Shown: piece after piece, positions 17,028 to 25,360 of the stretch
How positions within the stretch are numbered: the first letter of the stretch is position 1
How the letters are laid out: each line of letters begins with the position of its first letter
Assembly: GCA_949289625.1 (NCBI GenBank)
Contig: CASEPH010000156.1
Location: forward strand, 1-41,174
Origin: an uncultured Clostridia bacterium
Lineage (GTDB): Bacteria; Bacillota_A; Clostridia; Oscillospirales; Oscillospiraceae
Length of the DNA: 41,174 nt
Direction: 5' to 3'
Made by a program: the position numbers and the translations under genes
The notes under the pieces: model-generated
Seen by the model: only the letters and a program-made list of their open reading frames with translations
The model's database searches: none
What the model was told of the DNA's origin: nothing

Positions 17028-17696
17028 TCACACCCCCCTCTGTTCCGGATCCCAGATAAACTTGTGCAGCTGCAGTTGCAGTGTTACGCCGGTGAGGCGG
17101 TTTTCCTTCATAAACTCCACAATCTCCGCTGGCTGTATTTTCCCGAATACGGGGCTGAGGTATACGCTGGTACGATGAATCAGCTGGTATTCCTGGATAA
17201 TCTCCAGGGCCCGGTTCAGATCCTCACGGCTACCACATACAAATTTGACGGTGTCCCGTTTGTCGAGAACGTCGAAGTTCTCTGGGTACATAAAACGTTC
17301 CATCCCACTGCCCGGCAGCTTGTAGTCCATGGTGAAGGCAGGACGGTTGGGAATGTCCATAAAAGGTTTCAGCGGAAGACTGCCGTTGGTCTCTACCTCC
17401 ACATAGAGCTGGGGATCCCGGCAAAACAGAGCCAGCAGGGAGTAAATATCCTCCTGGAGCAAGGGTTCTCCACCGGTGATGGTGACGTTTTCCGCACCAC
17501 TCTCCTTCAGCGCCATATAGAGCGCCTCCTGGCTCATGGGGGTAAAGGGTGCTCCGGGCTGGTTGGCCCAGGCGGTATCACAGTAGCCGCATTTCAAATT
17601 ACAGCCGGTAAAACGAATGAAAAAGGCCAGCTGCCCGGCTTTGGTCCCTTCCCCGTTGATGCTGAGAAAGGTCTCGGCCACATTATAATTGGACAA
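17028..17696 (-). CDS. queE: 7-carboxy-7-deazaguanine synthase (radical SAM)
   Basis: 222 aa. Ring contraction of 6-carboxytetrahydropterin to CDG using SAM and a [4Fe-4S] cluster. The cluster Cys are C32-x3-C36-x2-C39 (CNLKCGYC); [10 protein letters not shown] precedes them and [10 protein letters not shown] binds SAM. The start is TTG 17696: AGGAGG lies nine bases upstream, and the resulting [17 protein letters not shown] fits the family N-terminus. Upstream in-frame ATGs at 17762 and 17750 lie deep in queD. With TTG the gene overlaps queD by 14 bp. The carboxy end continues to the cap of folE. Confidence 0.95.
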   Translation of the reverse strand: MSNYNVAETFLSINGEGTKAGQLAFFIRFTGCNLKCGYCDTAWANQPGAPFTPMSQEALYMALKESGAENVTITGGEPLLQEDIYSLLALFCRDPQLYVEVETNGSLPLKPFMDIPNRPAFTMDYKLPGSGMERFMYPENFDVLDKRDTVKFVCGSREDLNRALEIIQEYQLIHRTSVYLSPVFGKIQPAEIVEFMKENRLTGVTLQLQLHKFIWDPEQRGV

Positions 17697-18132
17697 CGGT
17701 TCCCGCCTCCTCTTTTCCGTTATAGCAGGCACAATTGGTAGGAGTCTCATAGACAGAGACATCCCGGACCGAATAGTCCTGGTCCGTCAGCCGATCATAA
17801 AAGTAACGGGCCATGTTCTCTGCGGTGGTGGGGAAGGGAAGCGTTACGATACGAAACGCTTCCGATTGCAGTGCCGCCAGCGTTTCGGGCTTTAGCGAAT
17901 CCTGCTCCAAAAGCAAAGCATGGTCAAATTCCTCTGTCATACGGTTCAAATCAGATTTTAGATCTCCGAAATCTGTCAGCATACCGCGCTGAGAACCGTC
18001 GGACTGGAGCGCTGCCCCTTGAATGGCAACCACGACCCGCCAGCGATGGCCGTGAAGATTCCGGCATTTTCCTGCGTATCCCTTTAAAAAATGGGCTGCG
18101 TCAAAGCTGGCTTCTGCCTGTAAATAGTACAA
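17683..18132 (-). CDS. queD: 6-carboxytetrahydropterin synthase
   Basis: 149 aa. It converts dihydroneopterin triphosphate to 6-carboxytetrahydropterin. Zinc ligands H14, H27 and H29 (DAAHFL, NLHGH) and catalytic Cys23 are present, with the C-terminal VSVYETPTNCACY. No ATG fits. TTG 18132 has GGGAGGAAG about eight bases upstream and gives MYYLQAEASFDAAHFL, the normal N-terminus. The in-frame ATG at 18198 lies upstream of the riboswitch terminator and would be read through it. First gene of the operon, directly controlled by the leader terminator. Confidence 0.94.
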   Translation of the reverse strand: MYYLQAEASFDAAHFLKGYAGKCRNLHGHRWRVVVAIQGAALQSDGSQRGMLTDFGDLKSDLNRMTEEFDHALLLEQDSLKPETLAALQSEAFRIVTLPFPTTAENMARYFYDRLTDQDYSVRDVSVYETPTNCACYNGKEEAGTVVQL

Positions 18133-18163
18133 TAAAACTTCCTCCCAAGGCCCCGAAGAACAG

Positions 18164-18184
18164 AAAAAAGGGCGCAACGCGCCC
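18164..18184 (-). terminator. Leader (attenuator) terminator of the que operon
   Basis: Minus strand GGGCGC-GTT-GCGCCC followed by TTTTTT. It lies between the aptamer and queD. A competing hairpin upstream (GATACCC / GGGTGTC, flanked by CCAG / CTGG) could borrow the tail of the aptamer and act as antiterminator; it would disturb only the base of this stem, so that part is tentative. Confidence 0.85.
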
Positions 18185-18208
18185 CAGCAGACACCCAATG
18201 GGTATCAA

Positions 18209-18247
18209 CCTGGTTTTGTTTTCTGACAGGAGGGCCGCGAACTGTCA
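18209..18247 (-). promoter_or_regulatory. preQ1-I riboswitch aptamer
   Basis: On the minus strand: P1 stem TGACAG (18247-18242) pairing with CTGTCA (18229-18224). The 12-nt loop is TTCGCGGCCCTC. Its last C, just before the 3' P1 strand, is where the ligand-pairing C sits. The A-rich tail AAAACAAAACCAGG closely matches the Thermoanaerobacter preQ1-I tail as I recall it (11 of 14 positions). The loop UCGCGG parallels UCGCAG there, allowing the P2 pseudoknot with the final C and GG. The position, between a promoter and a terminator ahead of preQ1 genes, supports a transcriptional OFF switch. Confidence 0.85.
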
Positions 18248-18255
18248 CACAAATT

Positions 18256-18279
18256 CAGGACGCACCGAGGTGCGTCCTG
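18256..18279. repeat. 11-bp inverted repeat at the que operon start site
   Basis: CAGGACGCACC-GA-GGTGCGTCCTG, a perfect dyad just downstream of the que -10 box and spanning the predicted start (about 18276). It could be an operator, a 5' mRNA hairpin, or part of the marR terminator. Confidence 0.6.
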
Positions 18280-18282
18280 TCG

Positions 18283-18310
18283 ATTATAACACACTTTTGA
18301 GAAAATGCAA
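18283..18310 (-). promoter_or_regulatory. Promoter of the que operon
   Basis: Minus strand TTGCAT (18310-18305), 16 bp, TATAAT (18288-18283). It starts five bases after the marR stop codon. Confidence 0.65.
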
Positions 18311-18314
18311 GAGG

Positions 18315-18767
18315 TCAGCGGGATCCCAGCTCCTCAGCGTAGCATTTTGCCAGCATCTCCGCGTCGGAGAGCAGCCGAGCCATACGCGCCTGGCCCATTT
18401 TTTCCAACACGCGTTGGTTGACCAGGGCATTGCGTTCCTGCTCCTGATCGTGCAAAGCCCGTCCTTCGTCGGTCAAAGACACAAAGGTGTTCCGGCGGCT
18501 TTTCGGATCCACGGTCCGCAGGATCCAACCCTTTTCCTCCAGGGTGCGGAGCATTTTCGACACCATAGAAACGGAAACCATCAGATCCTCCGCCAGAGAG
18601 GAGACGTAGACGCCAGGCTTGTCCGGCTGGGCCTCATGGCCCCTGCGAATGGCGGAGACAGCCATGAACTCTGCCTGTGTCATGGTCTGAAGCTCAGCGC
18701 CCCAATGGATGCGCCGGAACTGTTGAAGCAGATGAAAAAAGCCCTCTCGTCTAAAATCCAGATCCAT
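18315..18767 (-). CDS. MarR family transcriptional regulator
   Basis: 150 aa, a typical winged-helix MarR dimer. MTQAEFMAVSAIRR starts the DNA-binding core. VSSLAEDLMVSVSMVSKMLR is the recognition helix region. The wing is LRTVDPKSRRNTFVSLTDEG, with the conserved D-x-R/K-S/D-R-R. ATG 18767 has AAGGGGGA upstream. It is divergent from a MacB-like ABC transporter, the common arrangement for a regulator of an efflux gene; the ligand is unknown. Confidence 0.92.
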   Translation of the reverse strand: MDLDFRREGFFHLLQQFRRIHWGAELQTMTQAEFMAVSAIRRGHEAQPDKPGVYVSSLAEDLMVSVSMVSKMLRTLEEKGWILRTVDPKSRRNTFVSLTDEGRALHDQEQERNALVNQRVLEKMGQARMARLLSDAEMLAKCYAEELGSR

Positions 18768-18793
18768 GACAGCATCCCCCTTTCTTTTTTGAC

Positions 18794-18822
18794 ATTTTAC
18801 AATAAAAAATTTCTGGTGTCAA
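18794..18822 (-). promoter_or_regulatory. Promoter of marR, with a flanking dyad
   Basis: Minus strand TTGACA (18822-18817), 17 bp, TAAAAT (18799-18794). On the plus strand TTGACA (18789-18794) and TGTCAA (18817-18822) form an inverted pair 22 bp apart covering both promoter boxes, so autorepression is possible. Confidence 0.7.
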
Positions 18823-18867
18823 CAGTTGCTCTGTTCAAAAATTGTTTACATCTTTTACAGCTTCCTG

Positions 18868-18876
18868 TGATATGAT
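18868..18876 (+). promoter_or_regulatory. Extended -10 promoter of the ABC transporter gene
   Basis: TGATATGAT, an extended -10 (TGn-TATGAT). The nearest -35 candidate, TTTACA at 18845-18850, has an over-long 20-bp spacer. Confidence 0.45.
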
Positions 18877-18915
18877 ACATCATATTGCATGTTTTGGGAG
18901 AAAGGAGCACCTTCG

Positions 18916-21636
18916 TTGCTGGAACTGAAACAGATCACAAAAGACTATACCTCCGGGGGAGAGTCCGTCAAAGCCCTCAAGGGGATCAGCATTGCCTTTC
19001 GGCAAAGTGAGTTTGTCTCCATATTGGGGCAATCCGGCTGTGGAAAAACCACTATGCTTAACATCATCGGCGGCCTAGATGATTACACCTCGGGGGATTT
19101 GATCATCAACGGAAGATCCACCAAGGAATATCGGGATCGGGACTGGGACACCTATCGCAACCATGCGGTGGGCTTTGTATTCCAGAGCTACAACCTGATT
19201 CCCCATCAGACGGTGCTGTCCAATGTGGAGCTGGCCCTGACCTTGTCCGGCGTATCCAAGACGGAACGAAGAAAACGGGCCAAGGATGCCCTGAAACAGG
19301 TGGGGTTGGGAGATCAGATGAAGAAAATGCCCAACCAGCTCTCCGGCGGACAGATGCAGCGGGTGGCCATTGCCCGGGCCCTGGTCAATAATCCGGAGAT
19401 CCTGCTGGCGGATGAACCCACCGGCGCGTTGGATTCCGAGACCTCCGTGCAGGTCATGGAGATTCTGAAGGAAGTGGCCAAGGACCGGCTGGTGGTGATG
19501 GTTACCCACAATCCGGAACTGGCGGAGCGGTATTCCACCCGGATCGTCCGGTTGCTGGACGGAGAGATCATCTCGGACACCATGCCCTATGATCCCCAGC
19601 AGGAAACCGAGAAAGAAGCGGAAGGTCCATTGGGGAAGAAACCCTCCATGTCCTTCTTGACAGCCCTGAGCCTGTCTCTCAACAATTTGATGACCAAAAA
19701 GGGCCGGACCATCCTGACGGCCTTTGCCGGTTCCATCGGAATTATTGGTATTGCCCTGATTCTTTCTCTGTCCAATGGCATTCAGAGCTATATTGATGAT
19801 CTGGAGGAGGATACCCTGACCTCCTACCCCATCACCATACAGCAGGCTACCATGGATATGAGCTCCATGATGAGCACCATGCTGGGGGTCCAGAAATCAG
19901 AACCCCATGAGGACGGCCTTGTCCATTCCAGCAATATCATGACCAGCATGATTGACTCCATCATGCAGGAGATCACCACCAACGATCTGGCCAGCTTCAA
20001 GGCTTATCTGGAGCAGGATGGCAATGAGATTGCGGAGTTGTGTTCGGAAATCAAGTACTCCTATCCCACGGAGATTGGAATCTACACTACAACGGACACG
20101 GGACGTGTCCACCGTGTGAATCCCGTATCTGTGCTGGAGGAGATCGGCATGGGCGACATTGCTTCCGGAATGCAGATGAACAACATCGGCGTCTGCACAG
20201 AATTGGTGGACAGCGAGAGCATGCGGGAGAGTGACTATGAGCTGGTGGCGGGAGACTGGCCTTCGGCGTATAACGAAGTGGTGCTGATTGTCAACGAAAA
20301 CAATGAGATCACGGATTACACCCTCTATGCTCTGGGCCTTCGGGATACGGAGGCGCTCCGGGACAGCATTCTGGAAAACCAGCAGAAGATCATGGAAAGC
20401 GGATCTGCGGAAGGGGCAGTTGCCATTGAGGACGCGGAATCCACCTACACCTATGAGGATCTGATGGACCTGGATCTTCGGTTGGTCCTGCCCACCGCAT
20501 ATTATGAAAAGCAGGAGGATGGCACCTACCTGGATATGCGGGAGGACGAGGACTATATGGAGCAGCTGGTGGATCAGGCGGAGACGCTCCAGGTGGTGGG
20601 CGTTCTTCGGACCATGGACGATAATGGCAGTGAGTATGGGACCATTGGCTACACCACGGAGCTGACGGAATATGTCGTTGAACAGGTGGAAGACAGCGAG
20701 ATCCTGCGTGCTCAGGAGGAGGACCCGAATACCGACGTCTTTACAGGCCTTCCGTTCCCGGGAACCGAGGAAGCGGAAGCTGTGACTGAGAGCCAAGCTG
20801 AAACGAATACAGCCGCTTCCGGACTCAACGAGGCCCAGACAGCACTGGTGACGGAAGTGATTGGGGAAATGCCGGAAGAATACCAGAGCCAGCTTGCGGC
20901 CATGGAACCGGAAATGCAGGCGGAGATCCTGATCGCCAACGGGTTGCTGGAACAATCGGAACTGGATGCACTGGGAGATGGAGAAGACCAGGAGGAACCG
21001 AAAGTCTCGGATTCCTCCTACGAGGAAAATATGAATCTGCTCCATGCCGCTTCTTTGGAGGAACCCAGCGCCATCAGCCTCTATGCTGCCAGCTTTGAGG
21101 ACAAAACAGCCATCACCGATGCGCTGGATGCCTACAACGAGGAGCAGTCCGCAGCCGGAAATGAGGATCAGGTGATCCAGTATACCGACTATGTGGGACT
21201 GCTGATGAGCTCGGTGACGGATATTGTGAATGTGGTCAGCTATGTGCTCATTGCTTTTGTGGGAATCTCTCTGGTGGTGTCCTCCATTATGATCGGTGTG
21301 ATTACGTTGATCTCCGTCCAGGAGCGGACTAAGGAGATTGGTATCCTGCGGGCCATTGGCGCTTCCAAGCGGGATGTATCTCGGGTGTTCAACGCGGAGA
21401 CGTTGATCATTGGACTAGTTGCAGGTGTGCTGGGAATTGGCATTACCGTATTGCTCAACATCCCCATCAACCTGATTATTGACCATTTGGCAGGCATCGA
21501 CGATGTAGCGAGACTGCCGGTGAAGGGCGCGGTGATCCTGGTGATCATCTCGGTGCTGCTGACAGTGTTGGCGGGATTGATCCCGGCCAAAGCAGCTGCC
21601 AAGAAGGATCCGGTGGAAGCGCTGCGGACAGAGTGA
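18916..21636 (+). CDS. ABC transporter ATPase-permease fusion (MacB/FtsX type)
   Basis: 906 aa. The N-terminal ATPase (about 1-230) has [35 protein letters not shown] and the switch His in VTHN. A permease follows with one membrane segment near residue 260. A long acidic, Ser/Thr-rich extracytoplasmic domain covers about 285-755. Three C-terminal membrane helices form an FtsX domain ([19 protein letters not shown], ending [14 protein letters not shown]). MacB-type transporters do not pump through the membrane but drive extracytoplasmic work such as peptide or lipoprotein release. TTG 18916 follows AAAGGAG by eight bases. The earlier ATG 18889 has no ribosome site and lies at the predicted transcription start. 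Likely regulated by the divergent MarR. Confidence 0.92.
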   Translation: MLELKQITKDYTSGGESVKALKGISIAFRQSEFVSILGQSGCGKTTMLNIIGGLDDYTSGDLIINGRSTKEYRDRDWDTYRNHAVGFVFQSYNLIPHQTVLSNVELALTLSGVSKTERRKRAKDALKQVGLGDQMKKMPNQLSGGQMQRVAIARALVNNPEILLADEPTGALDSETSVQVMEILKEVAKDRLVVMVTHNPELAERYSTRIVRLLDGEIISDTMPYDPQQETEKEAEGPLGKKPSMSFLTALSLSLNNLMTKKGRTILTAFAGSIGIIGIALILSLSNGIQSYIDDLEEDTLTSYPITIQQATMDMSSMMSTMLGVQKSEPHEDGLVHSSNIMTSMIDSIMQEITTNDLASFKAYLEQDGNEIAELCSEIKYSYPTEIGIYTTTDTGRVHRVNPVSVLEEIGMGDIASGMQMNNIGVCTELVDSESMRESDYELVAGDWPSAYNEVVLIVNENNEITDYTLYALGLRDTEALRDSILENQQKIMESGSAEGAVAIEDAESTYTYEDLMDLDLRLVLPTAYYEKQEDGTYLDMREDEDYMEQLVDQAETLQVVGVLRTMDDNGSEYGTIGYTTELTEYVVEQVEDSEILRAQEEDPNTDVFTGLPFPGTEEAEAVTESQAETNTAASGLNEAQTALVTEVIGEMPEEYQSQLAAMEPEMQAEILIANGLLEQSELDALGDGEDQEEPKVSDSSYEENMNLLHAASLEEPSAISLYAASFEDKTAITDALDAYNEEQSAAGNEDQVIQYTDYVGLLMSSVTDIVNVVSYVLIAFVGISLVVSSIMIGVITLISVQERTKEIGILRAIGASKRDVSRVFNAETLIIGLVAGVLGIGITVLLNIPINLIIDHLAGIDDVARLPVKGAVILVIISVLLTVLAGLIPAKAAAKKDPVEALRTE

Positions 21637-21646
21637 TAAATACAAG

Positions 21647-21674
21647 AAAGCCCCCGGCCGTAGCCGGGGGCTTT
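21647..21674. terminator. Bidirectional terminator between convergent genes
   Basis: AAAGCCCCCGGC / GCCGGGGGCTTT, perfect 12-bp stem with loop CGTA. It serves the ABC fusion gene (+) and the amino-acid importer operon (-). Confidence 0.9.
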
Positions 21675-21676
21675 AA

Positions 21677-22453
21677 TCATTCGGTTGGAAGCATTTCCAC
21701 GGTGACTTGCTTGTTCTTTTTGGAACGATTCTGCAAATACCGTACGGTGCAGGACAAAATGAAATTGATGATAAAGTAGATCACAAAGGCTGCACCAAAC
21801 AGCACAAATACGTCGGAGACGTTGATTTGACCGGTGCCGTTGTACATATTGGCGGCTGCAAGGATCTTCTTGACTCGGCTCATGAGCTCAATGACGGCCA
21901 CGTTTGCCAGGTAGGAGGAATCCTTGATGGTGGTGATGCACTGGCCGAGCAGGGTAGGAATGACGCTGCGGTAGGCCTGGGGCAGGACGATGTAGATCAT
22001 GATCTGCACCGTATTGAAGCCCTGGGAATGACCGGCTTCAAACTGGCCGTGATCCACCGCGTTGAGGCCGCCCCGAACGATTTCTGCAATGACAGAAGAG
22101 GTAAACAGGATCAGCGCCACTGCAGCTTTGAACAGCAGTCCAACTTCCACGGAGGTCAGCGTGAACATGGGCCGTGACAGAAACTCCGGAGAAGGGCAGA
22201 ACACCACGCAGATGAAAATCCAGAGCAGCAGCGGAGTGTTTCGGAAAATTTCGATGTAGGCGGTGGCAATCCATTTAAAGATTCTGGTTTTGCCGGTACA
22301 GTAGTTCCGGACCAGGGCCAGAATGCTGCCGAAGAGAATGCCCAGAACCACAGCTACAAAAGAGATGACCAGGGTGAAAGCAAGACCTTTAAAAATGTAC
22401 TGCAGGATCGCCGGATTTTTCAGCATGCTGAGGCTGGCTTCCAGAGTATTCAT
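21677..22453 (-). CDS. Polar amino acid ABC transporter permease (second)
   Basis: 258 aa, about five membrane helices, HisM/GlnP-type permease. The EAA loop is EIVRGGLNAVDHGQFEAGHSQG followed by IVLPQAYRSVIPTLLGQ, which contacts the ATPase. Its start overlaps the first permease stop as ATGA, so the two are coupled and probably form a heterodimer. Last gene of the importer operon. Confidence 0.93.
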   Translation of the reverse strand: MNTLEASLSMLKNPAILQYIFKGLAFTLVISFVAVVLGILFGSILALVRNYCTGKTRIFKWIATAYIEIFRNTPLLLWIFICVVFCPSPEFLSRPMFTLTSVEVGLLFKAAVALILFTSSVIAEIVRGGLNAVDHGQFEAGHSQGFNTVQIMIYIVLPQAYRSVIPTLLGQCITTIKDSSYLANVAVIELMSRVKKILAAANMYNGTGQINVSDVFVLFGAAFVIYFIINFILSCTVRYLQNRSKKNKQVTVEMLPTE

Positions 22454-23178
22454 GCTTCCACCTCCTCGCTAGCTGGTTCGGTCGTATTTTTATTGCGCGC
22501 ATCGCGGTTTTTCAGGCTCTGCTCCCACTTGCTGGCCAGAGTGGACAGGGGGAAGCAGACGATAAAGAACAGCAGGCCGCTGACCAGATAGGCTGGGCCG
22601 TAGGCACCGCCGGTATTCTCGCCGGTGACAAAGCTGTAGGTGATGGAGATCAGGTCCGTACCGCCGATGATATACAGGCAAGAGGTGTTCTTGATCAGGT
22701 TTACCACCTGGTTGACCATGGGCGGCAAAATGATCTTGATGCTCTGAGGCAGGATGATGTAGTACATCCGTTCCACATAGTTAAAGCCCTGGGACTGCGC
22801 CGCTTCAAACTGGCCCTTGGGGATGGACTGAATGCCTGCCCGAACCACCTCTGACATATAGGCACCGTGATAGATGCCCAGGGCGATAAAACCGGTGGCC
22901 CAGATACCGATGCTGTTGCCGGAGAACGCCAAGGCATAATAGAGAAAGCACAGCTGCAGCAGCACGGGCGTATTTTGAATAAACTCCACATAGACGCGGC
23001 TGATGGCGCGCAGTATTTTTTTGTGGCTGGTGGCCATCAGACCAAACACAATGCCCAGCATCAAGGCCAGGACCAGACCCAACACTGCAGTTTCCGCGGT
23101 GGTGAGAAGGCCCTTCAGGAAGCCTTCCCGATAGAGCCAGACCTTGTTCCAGGCTCTTTCTGAAAAAATTCCTGCCAT
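22450..23178 (-). CDS. Polar amino acid ABC transporter permease (first)
   Basis: 242 aa, about five membrane helices. LLTTAETAVLGLVLALMLG is the first helix of the HisMQ/GlnP type. The EAA loop is EVVRAGIQSIPKGQFEAAQSQG, then IILPQSIKIILPPMVNQ. ATG 23178 has GGAGGCG upstream. It is separated from the binding-protein gene by two hairpins, which may lower its expression relative to the binding protein. Confidence 0.93.
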   Translation of the reverse strand: MAGIFSERAWNKVWLYREGFLKGLLTTAETAVLGLVLALMLGIVFGLMATSHKKILRAISRVYVEFIQNTPVLLQLCFLYYALAFSGNSIGIWATGFIALGIYHGAYMSEVVRAGIQSIPKGQFEAAQSQGFNYVERMYYIILPQSIKIILPPMVNQVVNLIKNTSCLYIIGGTDLISITYSFVTGENTGGAYGPAYLVSGLLFFIVCFPLSTLASKWEQSLKNRDARNKNTTEPASEEVEA

Positions 23179-23208
23179 ATCATCGCCTCCATATTACATA
23201 GTTCCCAA

Positions 23209-23275
23209 ATCAGAGGGTCCCGACGCAGCCGGGGCCCTCTGATCCGGGGCAGAGCGCCAGGACAGCCGCTCTGCC
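23209..23275 (-). other. Tandem hairpins between binding protein and permease genes
   Basis: In minus-strand order: GGCAGAGCG / CGCTCTGCC (23275-23248), then ATCAGAGGG plus CCG pairing with CGG plus CCCTCTGAT (23243-23209). Neither has a good T run. They look like mRNA 3'-protection or partial attenuation elements, common after binding-protein genes. Confidence 0.6.
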
Positions 23276-23287
23276 TCGTTTTCTCAG

Positions 23288-24268
23288 TTAACCCAGATTG
23301 TAGGTAGCAATCAGACCGTCGATGGTGCCGTCAGCAAGCCACTCGGTGATCTTGTCTTCGCACAGAGCGGAGAAGCCGGACCCCTTGGTGGTGGCGATGC
23401 CGTACTCCTGAGGAGAGAACTCAGCGTCCACATAGGTGCGGCCTTCGGTCTTGTAGGCGGCCAGGATGGACTTATCCACGCAGAAAGCGTCTACCTCGTC
23501 GGCTTCCAGAGCGGTGGAGATAGAGGGATAGTCATCATACTGCTTAAAGCTGATGCCATCGGTCCAGGTGGAGGGATCAAAGGTTTCCTCGTCGAAGCCC
23601 TCGCCGGTGATGACGCCTTCCTCGATCATGGCCTTCACCAGGCTCTTGGCGGAGGTGGAACCGGAGGACACGCCCACGGTCTTATCCTTCAGGGTGGCAA
23701 GATCGGTGATACCGGCGGACTCCTTCACCAGAACGCTGACATAGTCGGTGTAGTAGGGGGTAGTGAAGTCCCAGCTCTGCTTACGCTCATCGGTGATGGT
23801 AAAGGTAGCAAGCACGCAGTCGATGTCGCCGGAATCCAGCAGCTCAGAACGGGTAGCAGCGGTAACGGTGGTGAACTCCACATCGACGCCTAGGTACTCA
23901 GCCAGCTTCTTGGCCAGGTCGATCTCCAGACCGGAGTACTCGTTGGTCAGGGTATCCATAAAGCCGAAGCCAATTACGTCACTCTTGACGCCGACCTTCA
24001 GCACGCCGCGATCGATGATAGCCTGAACGTCTTCGCCATAGGAGGCGGGGTCAGCAGCAGCGGTAGAGGTCTCAGCGCCAGAGGCTTCCACATCGGAAGT
24101 TTCGGGAGCGGTGCTTTCTACCGCAGGTGCAGTGCTCTCAGTGGCCGAAGACTCTGTGGCAGAAGACGCTGTGGCAGAAGAGGTTGCCTCGTCGCCGCAG
24201 CCGGCCAGCAGGCCAAGGACCATAACGACAGACAACGCCATAGCTGTCAGTTTTTTGAGCTTGTTCAT
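23288..24268 (-). CDS. Amino acid ABC transporter substrate-binding lipoprotein (family 3)
   Basis: 326 aa. SPII signal with lipobox LLAGC (Cys24). A Ser/Thr/Ala/Glu low-complexity tether of about 50 residues links to an SBP_bac_3 domain. GVLKVGVKSD, YSGLEIDLAKKLAEYLGV and WDFTTPYYTDYVSVLVK are the family marks; VGVSSGSTSAK and EYGIATTKGSG follow. It is anchored outside the membrane and feeds the two permeases. ATG 24268 has GGAGG eight bases upstream. The likely ligand is a polar or acidic amino acid or glutamine; it is not resolved by sequence. Confidence 0.93.
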   Translation of the reverse strand: MNKLKKLTAMALSVVMVLGLLAGCGDEATSSATASSATESSATESTAPAVESTAPETSDVEASGAETSTAAADPASYGEDVQAIIDRGVLKVGVKSDVIGFGFMDTLTNEYSGLEIDLAKKLAEYLGVDVEFTTVTAATRSELLDSGDIDCVLATFTITDERKQSWDFTTPYYTDYVSVLVKESAGITDLATLKDKTVGVSSGSTSAKSLVKAMIEEGVITGEGFDEETFDPSTWTDGISFKQYDDYPSISTALEADEVDAFCVDKSILAAYKTEGRTYVDAEFSPQEYGIATTKGSGFSALCEDKITEWLADGTIDGLIATYNLG

Positions 24269-24340
24269 AGAAATTTCCTCCATTCATAGTCTGACAAAGT
24301 CATATGTCCTGAAACACGCAAAAGCGTGCCGCCTGAAAAA

Positions 24341-25063
24341 TTAGCGGAGAATCTTGGAGAGGAACTGCTTGGTCCGCTCGTGGGTGGGATTCTCAAAGAA
24401 GTGCTCCGGAGGACCCTCTTCAATGATGGTGCCATCGGCCATAAAGATGACTCGGTCCGCCACCTGACGGGCAAAGCCCATTTCGTGGGTGACCACCACC
24501 ATGGTAATGTTCTCCTTGGAAAGCTTGATCATAACGTCCAGCACGTCCTGTACCGTTTCCGGGTCCAGGGCAGAGGTGGGCTCATCAAACAAAATAATTT
24601 TCGTCTGGCAGCACAGGGCACGGGCGATGGCAACACGCTGCTGCTGACCGCCGGAAAGGGTAGTGGGATAGACATGGGCCTTATCCCGAAGCCCAACCAC
24701 GTCCAGATAGTGGAAAGCCAGCTCTTCGGCTTCCTTTTTGGATTTGTGGTGCAGTTTGATGGGAGCCAGTGTCAGGTTCTGGAGCACGGTCTTATGGGGA
24801 TAGAGATTGAACTGCTGGAACACCATGCTCATCATAGTGCGGTTCATCTGGGTCTTATTTTTGTTGGTCACCCGGGTGCCGTTGACCCACACCTCACCAG
24901 AAGTGGGCTCCTCCAGAAAGTTGATGCAGCGAACCGTGGTGGATTTGCCGGAACCGGAGGGACCGATGATAACCAGCTTTTCTCCTTCTGCAACTTCCAG
25001 GTTCACATCTTTCAAAACGTGGAGATCGCCGAAAAATTTATTGACGTTGACTAGTTTGATCAC
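24341..25063 (-). CDS. Amino acid ABC transporter ATP-binding protein (GlnQ type)
   Basis: 240 aa, the exact usual length. Walker [11 protein letters not shown]-loop [12 protein letters not shown], signature [15 protein letters not shown], Walker [15 protein letters not shown], and the H-switch [12 protein letters not shown] 25063 ([14 protein letters not shown]) is chosen because AGAGGGG lies about nine bases upstream and the product then has normal length; the in-frame upstream stretch to 25252 covers the promoter. First gene of the importer operon. Confidence 0.94.
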   Translation of the reverse strand: MIKLVNVNKFFGDLHVLKDVNLEVAEGEKLVIIGPSGSGKSTTVRCINFLEEPTSGEVWVNGTRVTNKNKTQMNRTMMSMVFQQFNLYPHKTVLQNLTLAPIKLHHKSKKEAEELAFHYLDVVGLRDKAHVYPTTLSGGQQQRVAIARALCCQTKIILFDEPTSALDPETVQDVLDVMIKLSKENITMVVVTHEMGFARQVADRVIFMADGTIIEEGPPEHFFENPTHERTKQFLSKILR

Positions 25064-25172
25064 AGCGGATACCCCTCTCAAAATTATTATAAAAATAGCG
25101 GCTCTTCCGGAGCTTAAGAACTTCCGGACTGGAGCGGCGAGCGATTTAAACAGTTGATACACTTCTATGCAT

Positions 25173-25201
25173 ATTATAAACCGAAGGCCTGCATCCGTCA
25201 A
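25173..25201 (-). promoter_or_regulatory. Promoter of the amino-acid importer operon
   Basis: Minus strand TTGACG (25201-25196), 17 bp, TATAAT (25178-25173). It gives a leader of about 100 nt with a small CCGGA / TCCGG hairpin. Confidence 0.8.
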
Positions 25202-25295
25202 GTAAAAATGCAATTTATGGTGATATAAATTCAAGCTTTGGCAGTTTATCAAGTTTTCTCCCTGGAAATATGCAAGGATTTTGTAGGTTTATTCA

Positions 25296-25324
25296 TTGAT
25301 GGGGTCGGAAAAATGAAGTATAAT
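25296..25324 (+). promoter_or_regulatory. Promoter of the TSUP exporter gene
   Basis: TTGATG (25296-25301), 17 bp, TATAAT (25319-25324); start near 25331. Confidence 0.7.
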
Positions 25325-25360
25325 GGAAAACAATTGTGTGAGGAAGGAAGGAGCCCTGCT

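Noticed and set aside
18133..18198. queD starting at ATG 18198
   Set aside because: It would place the leader terminator inside the coding region. TTG 18132 has the Shine-Dalgarno and the correct family N-terminus.
24311..24330. CACGC/GCGTG hairpin between the ATPase and binding-protein genes
   Set aside because: Only a 5-bp stem without a convincing T run; too weak to call a terminator.
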